A program made the translations under genes and the position numbers. Shown here in pieces: positions 34,153 through 43,546 of a stretch of 64,000 nucleotides of DNA; positions within the stretch are counted from its first letter, which is position 1; each line of letters opens with the position of its first letter. The notes beneath the pieces are model-generated. The model ran no database searches and was not told the DNA's origin. It saw only the letters and a list, made by a program, of their open reading frames with translations. Source of the stretch: Phytophthora quininea (taxonomy: Eukaryota > Oomycota > Peronosporomycetes > Peronosporales > Peronosporaceae); contig JAAVTG010000540.1 in the NCBI GenBank assembly GCA_011947345.1, positions 62,001 to 126,000 on the forward strand. Direction: 5' to 3'.

Positions 34153-34402
34153 GACCACGTCACTAGAGAAACGATAAATGACGACTCACTACCAAGCAAA
34201 TCGGCGGTTGATTATCTGTCGCCCGAGGCAACGCGAAAACCGTAAACGTTTGTACTGGAGTCAGTGTGATACATTCGTAAGGAGCGGTGATCTGCCACGG
34301 GATCTGTTGTCGGCTGCCGCCCTTCTGTTGGCTCTCCATGCCGAACCACATACACGCAAAGTCGACTGTGTGGAAGAAATATTAGGAAATTTACTACTGT
34401 CG

Positions 34403-35695
34403 CTAGATGCACTTGGCCAGCTCGTCGTCGAGGAGCATCTTCTCCAACGCCTTGAGCACCGTTTGGTTCTCTTCTTCTCCGGTACTGAGGATCATGTTTG
34501 TGAACTCATTGACCACGGGCTCTCGGTCTGCCGACTTATCGAAGTGCATGGGCACATGTCGGAAGCACGTGTCGAGGACGGTGCCCGAGTGTGCACAGCC
34601 CGTCGACGGTCGAGCAATGCACCAGCCCGTCTCGTCCGAGTGCATGCCTCGGAACAATCCCTCGCCTTCGGTGAACATCTTCCACACGACGACCACGCGG
34701 TCAGTCTCTTCAAAGCGCCGCACCACCACTCGCTGCAGTAGCGACACCGTCTCGCCCATGCGGCGACTTGAGATCCGAAACTTCAAGGCGATGGTGTTGT
34801 CGGAGTCTTGGACGGTGTCGTACACTTCTCGGTCCTCTTGTCGATGAATTAAATGCGCCAACGTCCACATGGAATGACATGTCTGCTGGAAATTAAAGGG
34901 CAAAGTCTGTCGGTCGACGTGTTGGAAGTACTCGGTAGTGCCTTCGCGGTGTTTCGTGACGGTGTTGTCAGCCGTGGCCAACTGCGTCTCGCACGAACTC
35001 ATGACCTGATCGGCTTGCAAGTAAACGTGGTAGAGTTCTTCGATGTACGTCTCAAACAGAGCCGAGTCGGTCGGCTCCATCCGCATGCGTTTGTGGAGGC
35101 GAGGCATGTCTGCGAAGCCGCCACCGGCGACCGGGTCGTCCCGAAGTCGCTTGCTCAAGAAACCCGTGAGGTCTCCGATCAGCGTCGCTCGCGAACTGAT
35201 GGCAGCTCGTAGTCGGCTTTGCTCTTCTTCCGCAGCTTGTCGACGCTCCCGTTGGCGACTGGCGATGGCCTTCCACAAGCAGTTCGACAGGGCAATGTCC
35301 GTGCCTTCCGGGAGTGTCTTATGAGTCTCGAGCTTCGTCAACTTTGCCGACAGCTCGTCGATTTCTCGACGCAGTGACTCCTTTTCCTCCTTTTGACGTT
35401 TGCGGTAGATACTGCGACGAATGGCGTCCTTCGAGCGCTGCTTTAGCTGTTGGGTCCCGGCATTTTGAGTCGGCGTCGTGGTGGTGGTGGCTGTGGTTGT
35501 CGCAGTCGTGACGGTGTCGAGTGGAAGCAGATCCGGTGTCGTCGAGCTCAGCAAACTTTGCGCGTCTGTCAGTAGACCGTCAGTGTCGATGTCGTCCAGT
35601 GAGAGCGCAGTGGGGAACGTCAGCTCGTCCGACGTCTGCAGGAAGCTGACGAGCTCGTCCAGCACCAAGTCGTCCATCCGCTCGAGACTCGTCAT
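34403..35695 (-). CDS. Family locus 13: intact bZIP/START-like protein, acidic N-terminus
   Basis: 430 aa from ATG 35695 (MTSLERMDDLVLDELVSFL); an upstream extension without ATG support is omitted. The N-terminus is acidic and rich in Asp/Leu, then a Thr-repeat stretch, as in activation domains. The basic/zipper reads SKDAIRRSIYRKRQKEEKES and LRREIDELSAKLTKLE, the most bZIP-like of the array. Then NCLWKAIASRQRERRQAAEE, DSALFETYIEELYHVYLQAD, and a START-like domain with NTIALKFRISSRRMG, VRRFEETDRVVVVWKMFTEG and SDETGWCIARPSTG. It pairs with locus 14 as a subgroup. Confidence 0.8.
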   Translation of the reverse strand: MTSLERMDDLVLDELVSFLQTSDELTFPTALSLDDIDTDGLLTDAQSLLSSTTPDLLPLDTVTTATTTATTTTTPTQNAGTQQLKQRSKDAIRRSIYRKRQKEEKESLRREIDELSAKLTKLETHKTLPEGTDIALSNCLWKAIASRQRERRQAAEEEQSRLRAAISSRATLIGDLTGFLSKRLRDDPVAGGGFADMPRLHKRMRMEPTDSALFETYIEELYHVYLQADQVMSSCETQLATADNTVTKHREGTTEYFQHVDRQTLPFNFQQTCHSMWTLAHLIHRQEDREVYDTVQDSDNTIALKFRISSRRMGETVSLLQRVVVRRFEETDRVVVVWKMFTEGEGLFRGMHSDETGWCIARPSTGCAHSGTVLDTCFRHVPMHFDKSADREPVVNEFTNMILSTGEEENQTVLKALEKMLLDDELAKCI

Positions 35696-36241
35696 TTCCA
35701 AAAGTGAACTACTGATTACTGGACGGCGCGCACAAGCAAACGCCCGCCTGGTAGGACAGCCGAGAAGCCAGCCGAAACTCAAGTGGAATTCTCCAAAGAT
35801 GGGGGCAAATTGGCGCTTCCATCCAACCACAGGCTCGAAAGCAGACCATCGTGAATGCTGTTTGTTGATGGAGTTGCAGGTCGCGCAATCACCACCGCAG
35901 AGAACCTGTTGATGATCACAGAGAACTCTCTGCGGGCAAACTTGTTGGATAAAAGGACAGGAGCTTCGATCGCATGCTTGCGAAAGTAGTGGATATGAAG
36001 ACCATCTTGCCCTTATTCAACATGAGTCACTCGTGTCTCGGAAAGGCTCTTTCAACTGTTATTAAAAACGAAGAGGTTCGATGAGTTCTCAAAGTTATGA
36101 TGTCAGCTCGATGAGTGGAATGACTACAACTCACTTTGAACAGCGAGACCAGCTAAAGCAAATGCTACGAAGTGACAACCACCACCACGTTTCCAGTCGA
36201 ATAGATATATTAGCTGCTCCTGCAGAACCCTGGCAGCCCGT
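35696..36241. other. Intergenic region, 546 bp, between loci 13 and 14
   Basis: It includes the 5' flank of locus 13 and the 3' flank of locus 14 (both minus strand). I see no conserved ORF, RNA gene or long repeat. Confidence 0.4.
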
Positions 36242-37581
36242 TCAACACACACCTAAGGCATCGTCCAGCAGCAATCCCTCTAGCTTGGTGCAAGATCGCT
36301 GGCAGTCTTCTTCGCCGGCCTGCAGGATCAAGTCTGTGAACTGTTTCAGCAGCGCAGCGGAGCCAACCGCCGAGCTGAACGTCATAGGAACGTAACGCAG
36401 GACTGACTCCATGACCGTACCGGCGCCGCCTTCCACACTGGCCGACGACGGCCGGATAATGCACCACCCCGTCTCGTCCGAGTGCATCCCAGCGAACGCT
36501 CCTTCACCCTCTGTGAACTTGCGACAAATAGCCACAACGCGGTCGCTCTCGTAGTACTTGCGCATGATGGCGTACTGCATAAGCGACCGAGCTGGCGTGA
36601 CTCCTTCCGGCCCAGGGATTCGAGCCTTGACGACCGACGTGCCCGGAGGCAAACAGTCCCCGTCGTAGAACTCTCGGTCATCCATGCGGTACTCCATGCA
36701 GTGGATTTCGCTGATGTATTTCTTGACCCGGTCAAAGGCGAACGGCGTGACCCACTGCCCCACCAGCTCATGGTAACTCGAGTCTTTCGGGGTGGAAATG
36801 GACGGGCGTAAGCGGTGGAACGGGTCGCCCGAACACGTGATCGTGGTGTGTTGGAAGACGTCGTCCAGTCGAGCGTAGACGTCGTCCAGCTCGCCGATGT
36901 AGGTTTCGAACAGTGCTCGGTCGGGGCAGTCCGACCGCACTCTCTTTCTCGGCCGATCGAGCTCTCTATCCACCTGTTCCTCCCCAATCCTCTTGTGGAC
37001 CAAGGAAGCTAAGCTCTGGATCAGTTCTGCTCGTCGGTGGACTGCTTCCTGCAGTCTCGTGTTCTGTTCTTCTGCCATAAGTCTAGCTTGCAGATGGCGG
37101 TTGGCTAGGGCCTCCCACACTTTCTGTGTGGCAACGCCCAGCCCCTCGTGGACTTTAGAATCTGTTGCTGCTTTTGCAGTGTACTGAGCCGTGTCGTTAG
37201 CTCGCCCACTTGCTGGTAGAGTGCGTCCTTCTGGGCCTTTTGCTTCTCTCGGTAGATGCGGCGTCGGATAGCGTCCTTGGACCGGACGTTCTCCACAGCT
37301 ACAGGCGGAGTTGATACGGACGAAGCCACGCCTTCGGAGGCGCAGTCGGTGTCGGACGTGCACGTGCTGTGGCGGTCTTGGTCCTGCTCTTGATCCTGCT
37401 CTTGGTCCTGGTCTTGGTCCTGCGCTGGGGTTGCGTTAATAGGGAAGATGTCGACGAGCTGCAGGTCGAACTCGGGCAGCGCGTCGATGTCGGCCTTGTC
37501 CAGTGAGTGCACCAGCTCCGTGCCGGCCACCGAGTCGTCCAGACTGTGCAGGAAGTCGTCCAGGAACATCGCGTCGGTCAT
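36242..37581 (-). CDS. Family locus 14: bZIP/START-like protein with one apparent frame break
   Basis: Starts at ATG 37581 (MTDAMFLDDFLHSLDD), with an acidic N-terminus, a Gln/Asp repeat (QDQDQDQEQDQEQDQD), and a basic/zipper SKDAIRRRIYREKQKAQKDA. The frame is lost at the run 37154-37156; one extra A joins it to KVHEGLGVATQKVWEALANR and the rest. The START-like part has TSVVKARIPGPEG, MRKYYESDRVVAICRKFTEG and SDETGWCIIRPSSAS, ending LLLDDALGVC. It is divergent with locus 15. I regard it as a probable intact gene of about 446 residues with a sequencing error. Confidence 0.7.
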
Positions 37582-37681
37582 TGTGACTGCGACCCAGAGA
37601 TAATTGCAGACTGGTGCGGTGCGGTGCCAAAGGCGGCAAGGTATATAAACAACAAATGGACACAAGTCGCAGGAGGGCATA

Positions 37682-37853
37682 CAAACGCCAAGTGATCGGT
37701 TTAGTAAACGTGTCCATTTGGATTTTGTATGGACCAAAAGGAGATGGGCATGCCTGAACTTTGGCGTAATCGACGAGGATTAGGGAGTGCCATCAACATT
37801 TGTTCATACAAAAGCAAGTGATAAATTTTCTGAATTGTATCACTTGGTGTTTG
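37682..37853. mobile_element. MITE-like element, 172 bp, 15-bp terminal inverted repeats, TA flanks
   Basis: The left end CAAACGCCAAGTGAT (37682-37696) is the inverse of the right end ATCACTTGGTGTTTG (37839-37853) with one mismatch in 15. TA sits directly outside both ends (37680-37681 and 37854-37855), as for a TA target duplication of Tc1/mariner-type elements. A further partial copy (ACAAAAGCAAGTGAT, 37808-37822) lies inside and another (TACAAACACCAAGAGA) just outside at 37917. There is no coding capacity. Confidence 0.55.
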
Positions 37854-38446
37854 TAAAGGATAGAATGCTGGTTTTGACTGCATCATCAAACTGGTCTTCG
37901 TAATCGAATGCGGCAATACAAACACCAAGAGAAACAAATCTCCAAGCCAACTGCTGGTGGTCGCGATGTCGCCGCCTGCAACTCGCCGCTTGGCAGCGTT
38001 GCCTTCTGCCTTCGCAAGCAGAGCAAGGCACACCGAAGTCTGCAAGCCCAAGACGGCCGGACTGACAAGCAGGTAGCCGTGGCTGCTGCGACGAAGGTGA
38101 TGCAGGTTCTATCAGATGAGGACTTCGACTCGAAGGCCTGCACGCCGGCCTTGCAGCGACGATTGTTCGCCTTGCTCGCGAGGACATTCTGCAGTCAATA
38201 CGCGATCGACGCAGCGTTTGACGACGTACTCTTCCGAGTTGATTCCAACGCCGGATGATCGTGACTCGAATTTCTTTTGACAAGTTGCCACCTACAAGCA
38301 GCATCTCATTAAGTGCTGTAGGAATGCGTCGATTCGAAGTGGAGCTCGTACTCAGCAAAGCGGACCCCCGCTACGCACTTGATCGAGCCCACACACGAGT
38401 TTAACGACCATCTTTAGTGTGATCGAGGCCGACTCGAAGCGAGGTC
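37854..38446. other. Intergenic region between loci 14 and 15
   Basis: The region holds a 116-codon plus-strand ORF (37908-38258) without recognisable domains, and one further copy of the MITE end motif. The 5' part of locus 15 may be lost here: no in-frame ATG precedes the conserved start of that gene. Confidence 0.35.
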
Positions 38447-39502
38447 GTGGGCTTCCTCGAATCCAGCGGCTTGTTCGGGTCGACCCCGACCAATTCCGAC
38501 AGCGTTGGCGTCGACTTGGTCGCGCATGAATCCGACACGAGCCAGAACAGCGCCAACAGTGATGACGCCAAAGCCACCACCAAACGGGAGAAGGAGAAGA
38601 GTCGACAGCGACGGTATCGCCAACGACTGAAAGACTCGCGCCAAGTTCTGCTGGCTGAGATCGAGGAACTGTCGGCCGACGTTTCTCGGCTGAGTGACAA
38701 GCAACCTCTCCAAAATGCGGCGACCAGTTCGTCCTGGGTCACGACTTTGAACCGCCAACGAGATAAGCGACGACGAGCCGAAGCAGAACACGAACGACTC
38801 GTTGCAACGGTCAGTAGCCAAGCGGCTTATCTCGAGAACCTCACGAGTTTAGTGCAGTTTGGTACTGGCGAGGAGCACTCGCTGGTGCCTTCTCCACGGT
38901 TGCTGAAAGTGCCACGACTCCATTGCATGACCAACATCATGCAAACCACACAAATGCAGCAGTTGGAAGGCTGTTACGCTCGAATCGACTCGGTGTTGAG
39001 TGCCTCTGGGATCCACTCGCTGCCGGAGTCGGTGCATTTCACGGTGCACAGACATCAGAGCACGGGCGACGTGGCGTTCTTCCAACACCTGAACAAGACG
39101 CTGCTGCCGTTCAGTTTCCAAGCCACTTGTAGTGCGCTCTGGAAGCTGCTGAATCTGCAAGAAACAGACCAACTCGACCCCAACGCTCCCGAGCCAAGCG
39201 CCGACTTCGTCAACAAATCCCGGCTTGTGAGACCGAAGGAAGAGGTGGAAATGTTCCAACGGTATTTCTCGCGACGATATATGGAGGCGAACCGGATGGT
39301 GGTGGTGTGGAATTCATCGTACGAACACTCGGGAGCCGAGAATTTCACAAAGACACAATCCGGACAAGCGTCTATTCAAAGCGCTCGCGTCACAGCTGCG
39401 TTGTCTGACTCGGTCAGGCTGACCGAAATGTCTGGTGAGCGAGTGGTGACCACCCGCTCAACTCACACCGCACCACCGTCGTGCGGTGTGGGTTGGCGGT
39501 GA
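38447..39502 (+). CDS. Family locus 15: bZIP/START-like protein, uncertain start, truncated end
   Basis: The reading frame opens at a GTG codon (38447); no in-frame ATG is available before the conserved part, so the start is unresolved (a frame break near 38440 is possible). The basic/zipper is strong: EKSRQRRYRQRLKDSRQVLL then EIEELSADVSRL. Next come SSSWVTTLNRQRDKRRRAEA, QQLEGCYARIDSVLSASG and LLPFSFQATCSALWKLLNL. The START-like domain runs as far as RYFSRRYMEANRMVVVWNSS but then departs from the family. The last codons (from about 39478) match the non-coding 5' flank of locus 18, so the normal C-terminus has been replaced by a rearrangement. Confidence 0.6.
   Translation: MGFLESSGLFGSTPTNSDSVGVDLVAHESDTSQNSANSDDAKATTKREKEKSRQRRYRQRLKDSRQVLLAEIEELSADVSRLSDKQPLQNAATSSSWVTTLNRQRDKRRRAEAEHERLVATVSSQAAYLENLTSLVQFGTGEEHSLVPSPRLLKVPRLHCMTNIMQTTQMQQLEGCYARIDSVLSASGIHSLPESVHFTVHRHQSTGDVAFFQHLNKTLLPFSFQATCSALWKLLNLQETDQLDPNAPEPSADFVNKSRLVRPKEEVEMFQRYFSRRYMEANRMVVVWNSSYEHSGAENFTKTQSGQASIQSARVTAALSDSVRLTEMSGERVVTTRSTHTAPPSCGVGWR
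39464..39490. repeat. Perfect 10-bp hairpin at the end of locus 15
   Basis: CACACCGCAC (39464-39473) and GTGCGGTGTG (39481-39490) flank a 7-nt loop. It coincides with the rearrangement junction at the end of locus 15, where sequence resembling the flank of a class-δ gene begins. Confidence 0.6.
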
Positions 39503-39879
39503 AAATACTGATCGGCGAAGTCTATCCGACAGCTGGGATCACAAGGAACGGTGGTAATCCAGCGTCGTTCGTTGGAGATTGGGTGGCGATCATCATTGAG
39601 GCAGCGACAATGAGTTGATCGAACAGTTGGAGGACAAAGGAATACTGTCGCGGGAAACAGCGTCGTTGCCGCCATCTCACACGCTGAAAGTCCTGCTCCG
39701 ATCGAGCACAACTACCGGTAGCGTAGGCGAGGAGCAGGTGTGGGCATCCCTGCTGGGCTTTGTTGTTTCCTGACATTCGGTCTGGCGTGTCCTACGTGTG
39801 ATGACGTTTGGGATCTGCAGTTTTGTGCTCGCTCTCCAAGTCAGCATTACTCAACCAACGACTCATTGCTGACACCGCC
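39503..39879. other. Intergenic region with relic 5' flank of a locus-18-type gene
   Basis: 39520-39550 (GCGAAGTCTATCCGACAGCT) corresponds to 43643-43665 on the plus strand (GCGAAGCCTATCCCGACAGCT with one extra base), the upstream region of minus-strand locus 18. The matching gene body is absent here. Confidence 0.5.
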
Positions 39880-41046
39880 ATGGACTGCTATGAACTCCTC
39901 AGCGATCTCGACTCGGTGGAGATCGAGCGCTTCGAGATATCTCTACTGGAAGCCTCTACAATTGCCGAGAATGTGGGCGACGCCGACAAAATTTCTAACG
40001 AGGCAAGAAAGAAGCTCCGGTCTGCAAGACGGCAGGTGCTACGTCGACAGGAGAAAGCTGCTCGTCAAGAACTTCGTCGCCAACAGCAAGAGCTATCTCA
40101 GAAGCTCCTCTGCCTTCAAGAGACCCACAACTACGAGAAGGCTCAATTCGAAGCCACTCAACCTTCATCCTTTTTCCTCTGGAAAGCGTTCGCCACTCGG
40201 CAGCTTGAAAAACGTCTTTGTGCTGAAGCAGAGCGACGTCAACTCAAGGCGATCGTTGAGAACCAATCTGCGTACATTCAGCAGCTCCACGACACCATTC
40301 GCAAGCGACAACTCCAACCAAATCTGACGCGTGAAGGCTCAAACGAAAGGCACGAACTCCCTTCATCCGAATGGGAACTGTGCAACGTATATCTGCGAGA
40401 ACTCGAGAAAAGGTACCTCGAGGTAGACGACTTGTTGGTCGAGTGTGGGTTAGCGTCCATGCTCGAAACGGAGGTAACGATGCGGTCGGTGCGTCGACTG
40501 GAGTCGAACGGCGGCGTGCAATACTTCCAGAAAGTGACCAAAGCTCTCCAACCGTCTTCTTTTGATCAAACAGACAAGTTCCTGTGGAAATTGGGTGACA
40601 TCAAGGACTCAAGCCGAATGCGAGACGTTCGACATTACGCAGTGGGAGACCCGAACTTCACCAAAGTGTTCCAGTTCCACGAGGAGTTGGTTCTACTGAA
40701 CGGGACGAAAGTGAAGCTGCTGCAGCGATGTTTTGTGCGCCGCTTTGTCGAAGCGAACCGCGCGATTTCGCTCTGGAAATTGGTGGCGGAAGGTGAAGGT
40801 TTGTTCAGCAGCGTATTGATGGTCCAAGACGGCTGCTTCAGTCTTCGACCGTCGAAGGATGGCAAGGTACAAGGCACACAAGTCGAAATGTGCCAACGGT
40901 GGACTCCTATGCATCTCTGCTCGACAGAGTTTATCGAAGACATTCACGCGGAAGTCCACACGATTGCGGACAGGACGATGAAGCAAGTCATGGCGTCGCT
41001 GGAAAAGCAACTACTGGACGACGCTTTCACTTCCTTGGGCTGGTAA
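39880..41046 (+). CDS. Family locus 16: intact bZIP/START-like protein (δ subgroup)
   Basis: 388 aa from ATG 39880 (MDCYELLSDLDSVEIERFEI). The basic/zipper segment reads RSARRQVLRRQEKAARQELR and QQQELSQKLLCLQE; then SSFFLWKAFATRQLEKRLCA, LCNVYLRELEKRYLEVDDLL, and a START-like part with KLLQRCFVRRFVEANRAISL, GEGLFSSVLMVQDGCFSLRP and CQRWTPMHLC. The δ subgroup (loci 16, 18, 19, 24) is recognised by FLWxxxAxRQ and QRWTPM. It converges on locus 17 with 40 bp between stop codons, an arrangement repeated by loci 19 and 20. Confidence 0.8.
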   Translation: MDCYELLSDLDSVEIERFEISLLEASTIAENVGDADKISNEARKKLRSARRQVLRRQEKAARQELRRQQQELSQKLLCLQETHNYEKAQFEATQPSSFFLWKAFATRQLEKRLCAEAERRQLKAIVENQSAYIQQLHDTIRKRQLQPNLTREGSNERHELPSSEWELCNVYLRELEKRYLEVDDLLVECGLASMLETEVTMRSVRRLESNGGVQYFQKVTKALQPSSFDQTDKFLWKLGDIKDSSRMRDVRHYAVGDPNFTKVFQFHEELVLLNGTKVKLLQRCFVRRFVEANRAISLWKLVAEGEGLFSSVLMVQDGCFSLRPSKDGKVQGTQVEMCQRWTPMHLCSTEFIEDIHAEVHTIADRTMKQVMASLEKQLLDDAFTSLGW

Positions 41047-41086
41047 AGCAGGACAAATTCAGTTAGCTAAAGTCGATTGTACTACC

Positions 41087-42177
41087 TCACATTTTGATCT
41101 CATTGAGAGCGTCGTCCAAGAGCAGCGACTCGGCCATTTTCGTGATCTCTTGGTAGTTCTCGCGGACGATCCTCTGAACAAACTCGTCAAATTGTTTCGC
41201 CAAAGTTCCGGGCACTTTGTTGCCACTACACAGATGCAGAGACGTGTGACGCGTGCAGGTCAGGTTGACCGTGCCAGATCCATCTGCTGACCGGCGGAAA
41301 ACACTCCAGCCAGTGCCTTGAACTTGCAGTCCCCTGAAAGACCCATCGCCTCGAATCGACGACTTCCACACGGAAACCTCGCGGTCTTCCTCGACGAGCC
41401 TCCGCCTGACGAAGCGGTGCACGAGAGACTCACAACCACCGCCGTCGACTTTCCTGGTGAAGCGCACTTTGGCGGCGACAGTATTCTCCGGGCCTTCCAC
41501 ATCCTCGAACACCTCTCTTGAATCCTGCGGGTGGAGGACCAAATTTGACAGCATCCACATGGCGTCGCAGGTCTGTCGATAGCCAAACGGGAAGACTTGC
41601 TTCCACCCGATCTCAACGATCGGTGTTCCTTGTTCAGTCGTCAAGGCTCGCTGGGATGCTGCCGATTCATCCGATGAAACCATTCCACATTCTTTGAAAA
41701 CTTGGTCCGTTTGCTTGTACACGCCGTCGAGTTCGTGGATGTACATGGCGTAGAGAAGCTCGTCGTTTGGCTGGAGGATCGTGTCGCAGTACAGACCTTG
41801 GGACTGCGTGGCGATGGGACTCAACATCCTCATGTGGTGTCGAACCAAAGCGATGAGATCGTTGACCATCACGTTCTTGTCCGAGACAGCAGACAGTAAC
41901 AACCGATGGAGCTCCTCCGAAGCTTGACGGTCCTTTAAACCGCGAGCGGCGACCTCTCTCCAGACAGATTTCGCCGGTTGATAGGACACTGCTCGCACCA
42001 TCGCCTTCTTGCGGATTTGTAGCTGTTGTAGCAATTTCGTCAACTCAGCCTGTTGGCATCGCAGAACCCCCGCTCGGCCTTTTGCTTTCCGTAGTAGGTG
42101 AGTTTTGGTTTGCGCTCCATCGTCGGTCGATTAGGAGTGGATTGGTCGCAGTGGGTCGGAGACGATGGTGCTGCCAT
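41087..42177 (-). CDS. Family locus 17: bZIP/START-like protein, inverted partner of locus 25
   Basis: From ATG 42177 the product begins MAAPSSPTHCDQSTPNRPTM, as in locus 25. A break occurs at about 42067-42072, where GGGGG replaces GGAAGG of locus 25 (one base fewer), between the basic part and the zipper. After that the frame is open to 41087. Key parts: SVWREVAARGLKDRQASEEL, IHELDGVYKQTDQVFKECGM, NTVAAKVRFTRKVDGG, HRFVRRRLVEEDREVSVWKS, GSFRGLQVQGTGWSVFRR and ESLLLDDAL. If the break is real, only an N-terminally shortened protein without the basic segment could be made. Confidence 0.65.
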
Positions 42178-42391
42178 GAGTTGAGGGCTATGTCACGGCC
42201 ACGTAGCCAGACTGCGAATGCGACTCAGAGTGAGGGGGTCGAATGGAGGATTACCCGATTTCATTGACGTGTGCGGAAGGATGATCGAGTGGTGTCCAAC
42301 GGACTCCCTTGATGCAGGATAGTGAGAGTTTTGAGAAGTACCCAGTGTATTGGAAAGTGTTGTGTCCATATCAAGTCATATACGGCTGTTG

Positions 42392-43546
42392 TCATTCATA
42401 GATCTCACGCGAGTCATCTAGTCCCAACCTCTCGACTGCCGACATGACCTCGTTAACTGTGCTGTCGCTGATATCGTTGACCAGTTCGTTAAAGTCTTTC
42501 ATCGACGTGTCGTTCAAGTGCGGGCCTTTGAACTGCATGGGCGTCCAGCGCTGATACATCTCCACCGAGGTTTCTGCTTCTCCCGAAGGTCTCAGCACGC
42601 ACCAGCCCGTTTCCACCGACTGGATCCCACTGAAAGCGCCTTCGCCTTCACTGATGAATTTCCACACGTGAACTGTTCGGTTCTCTTCCGAAAACCGCCG
42701 CGCGAGACTTCGCTGCCGCACAGACACTTTTGTGCCCGTCTTGAGCTCAGCCTCGTCGCGAAAGCGTAGAGCTATGGAGTTTTCTGGGTCTTGTACATCA
42801 TAGTGTTCAAGATCCGATCGATCCAAGTAGGTGGCCTTGCCAACTTTCCACAGCATGCGACTGGTTTGATACAACGACATCGGCTGCACGAACTTGGTCA
42901 CCTTCTGGTAATACTCGACCTCGCCACTGGAATCGATTTTGGCTGCTTCATCCGTTCTACTCTCACGAAGCAACGCGTCAAATTGGCGATACATTTCTTC
43001 CAGCTCACTCATGTAGGCGTCGCACAATTGGTCTTCACTCGAGAGCTTCAGTTTCTTGATCGATTCCTGGCCGTCTTGTAGTCGTTTGCGGACTGCCCCA
43101 GTCAGACTCTGGATGTAAGAAGCTTGGGTGTTGACCATCGTCGTGAGTTGCTTCTGCTCTTGTTCGGCTTTGAAACGCTGCTGTCGTTGACGGATAGCGA
43201 ACGCTCTCCACAGGAAATACGTCGCCGATCGGTTCGTCACTGCTGCTTCCTTTTCCGCCTGCTTGGCTTTCTTGAGTCGGTCCAGTTCTTGAGCCAGTTC
43301 TCTCGACTGCTGACGGAGTTTTTCTCGAGCGATTTTCTCGCGCCGTCGGAAAACTCGTCGCTTTTGAGCGTCTCGAGCTCTTCGGGTCGCAGATCGACTG
43401 TCTCCGTCGCTTTTGTTGGCGATGTCGTCGTTGAGTACAGGGATCGACGGGTCTAGCGGTGACAGAATGGCATCCTCCAGAAACAACGCTGCATCGATAT
43501 CTTCGAACAGAGCGACGTCGTCCGGATTCTCGAAGTCAAGAGCCAT
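42392..43546 (-). CDS. Family locus 18: intact bZIP/START-like protein (δ subgroup)
   Basis: 384 aa from ATG 43546 (MALDFENPDDVALFEDIDAA), with an acidic, Leu/Asp/Phe-rich N-terminus that looks like an activation domain. The basic/zipper is RRARDAQKRRVFRRREKIAR followed by EKLRQQSRELAQELDRLKK. Then TYFLWRAFAIRQRQQRFKAE, YMSELEEMYRQFDALLRESR, and a START-like domain with NSIALRFRDEAELKTGTKVS, RRFSEENRTVHVWKFISEGE, GAFSGIQSVETGWCVLRPSG and YQRWTPMQF. It is nearly identical to locus 24 on the other strand. Confidence 0.82.
   Translation of the reverse strand: MALDFENPDDVALFEDIDAALFLEDAILSPLDPSIPVLNDDIANKSDGDSRSATRRARDAQKRRVFRRREKIAREKLRQQSRELAQELDRLKKAKQAEKEAAVTNRSATYFLWRAFAIRQRQQRFKAEQEQKQLTTMVNTQASYIQSLTGAVRKRLQDGQESIKKLKLSSEDQLCDAYMSELEEMYRQFDALLRESRTDEAAKIDSSGEVEYYQKVTKFVQPMSLYQTSRMLWKVGKATYLDRSDLEHYDVQDPENSIALRFRDEAELKTGTKVSVRQRSLARRFSEENRTVHVWKFISEGEGAFSGIQSVETGWCVLRPSGEAETSVEMYQRWTPMQFKGPHLNDTSMKDFNELVNDISDSTVNEVMSAVERLGLDDSREIYE

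Noticed and set aside
37908..38258. A 116-codon ORF between loci 14 and 15
   Set aside because: No ATG-context support, no domain, and no counterpart in the duplicated regions; kept only as an intergenic note.
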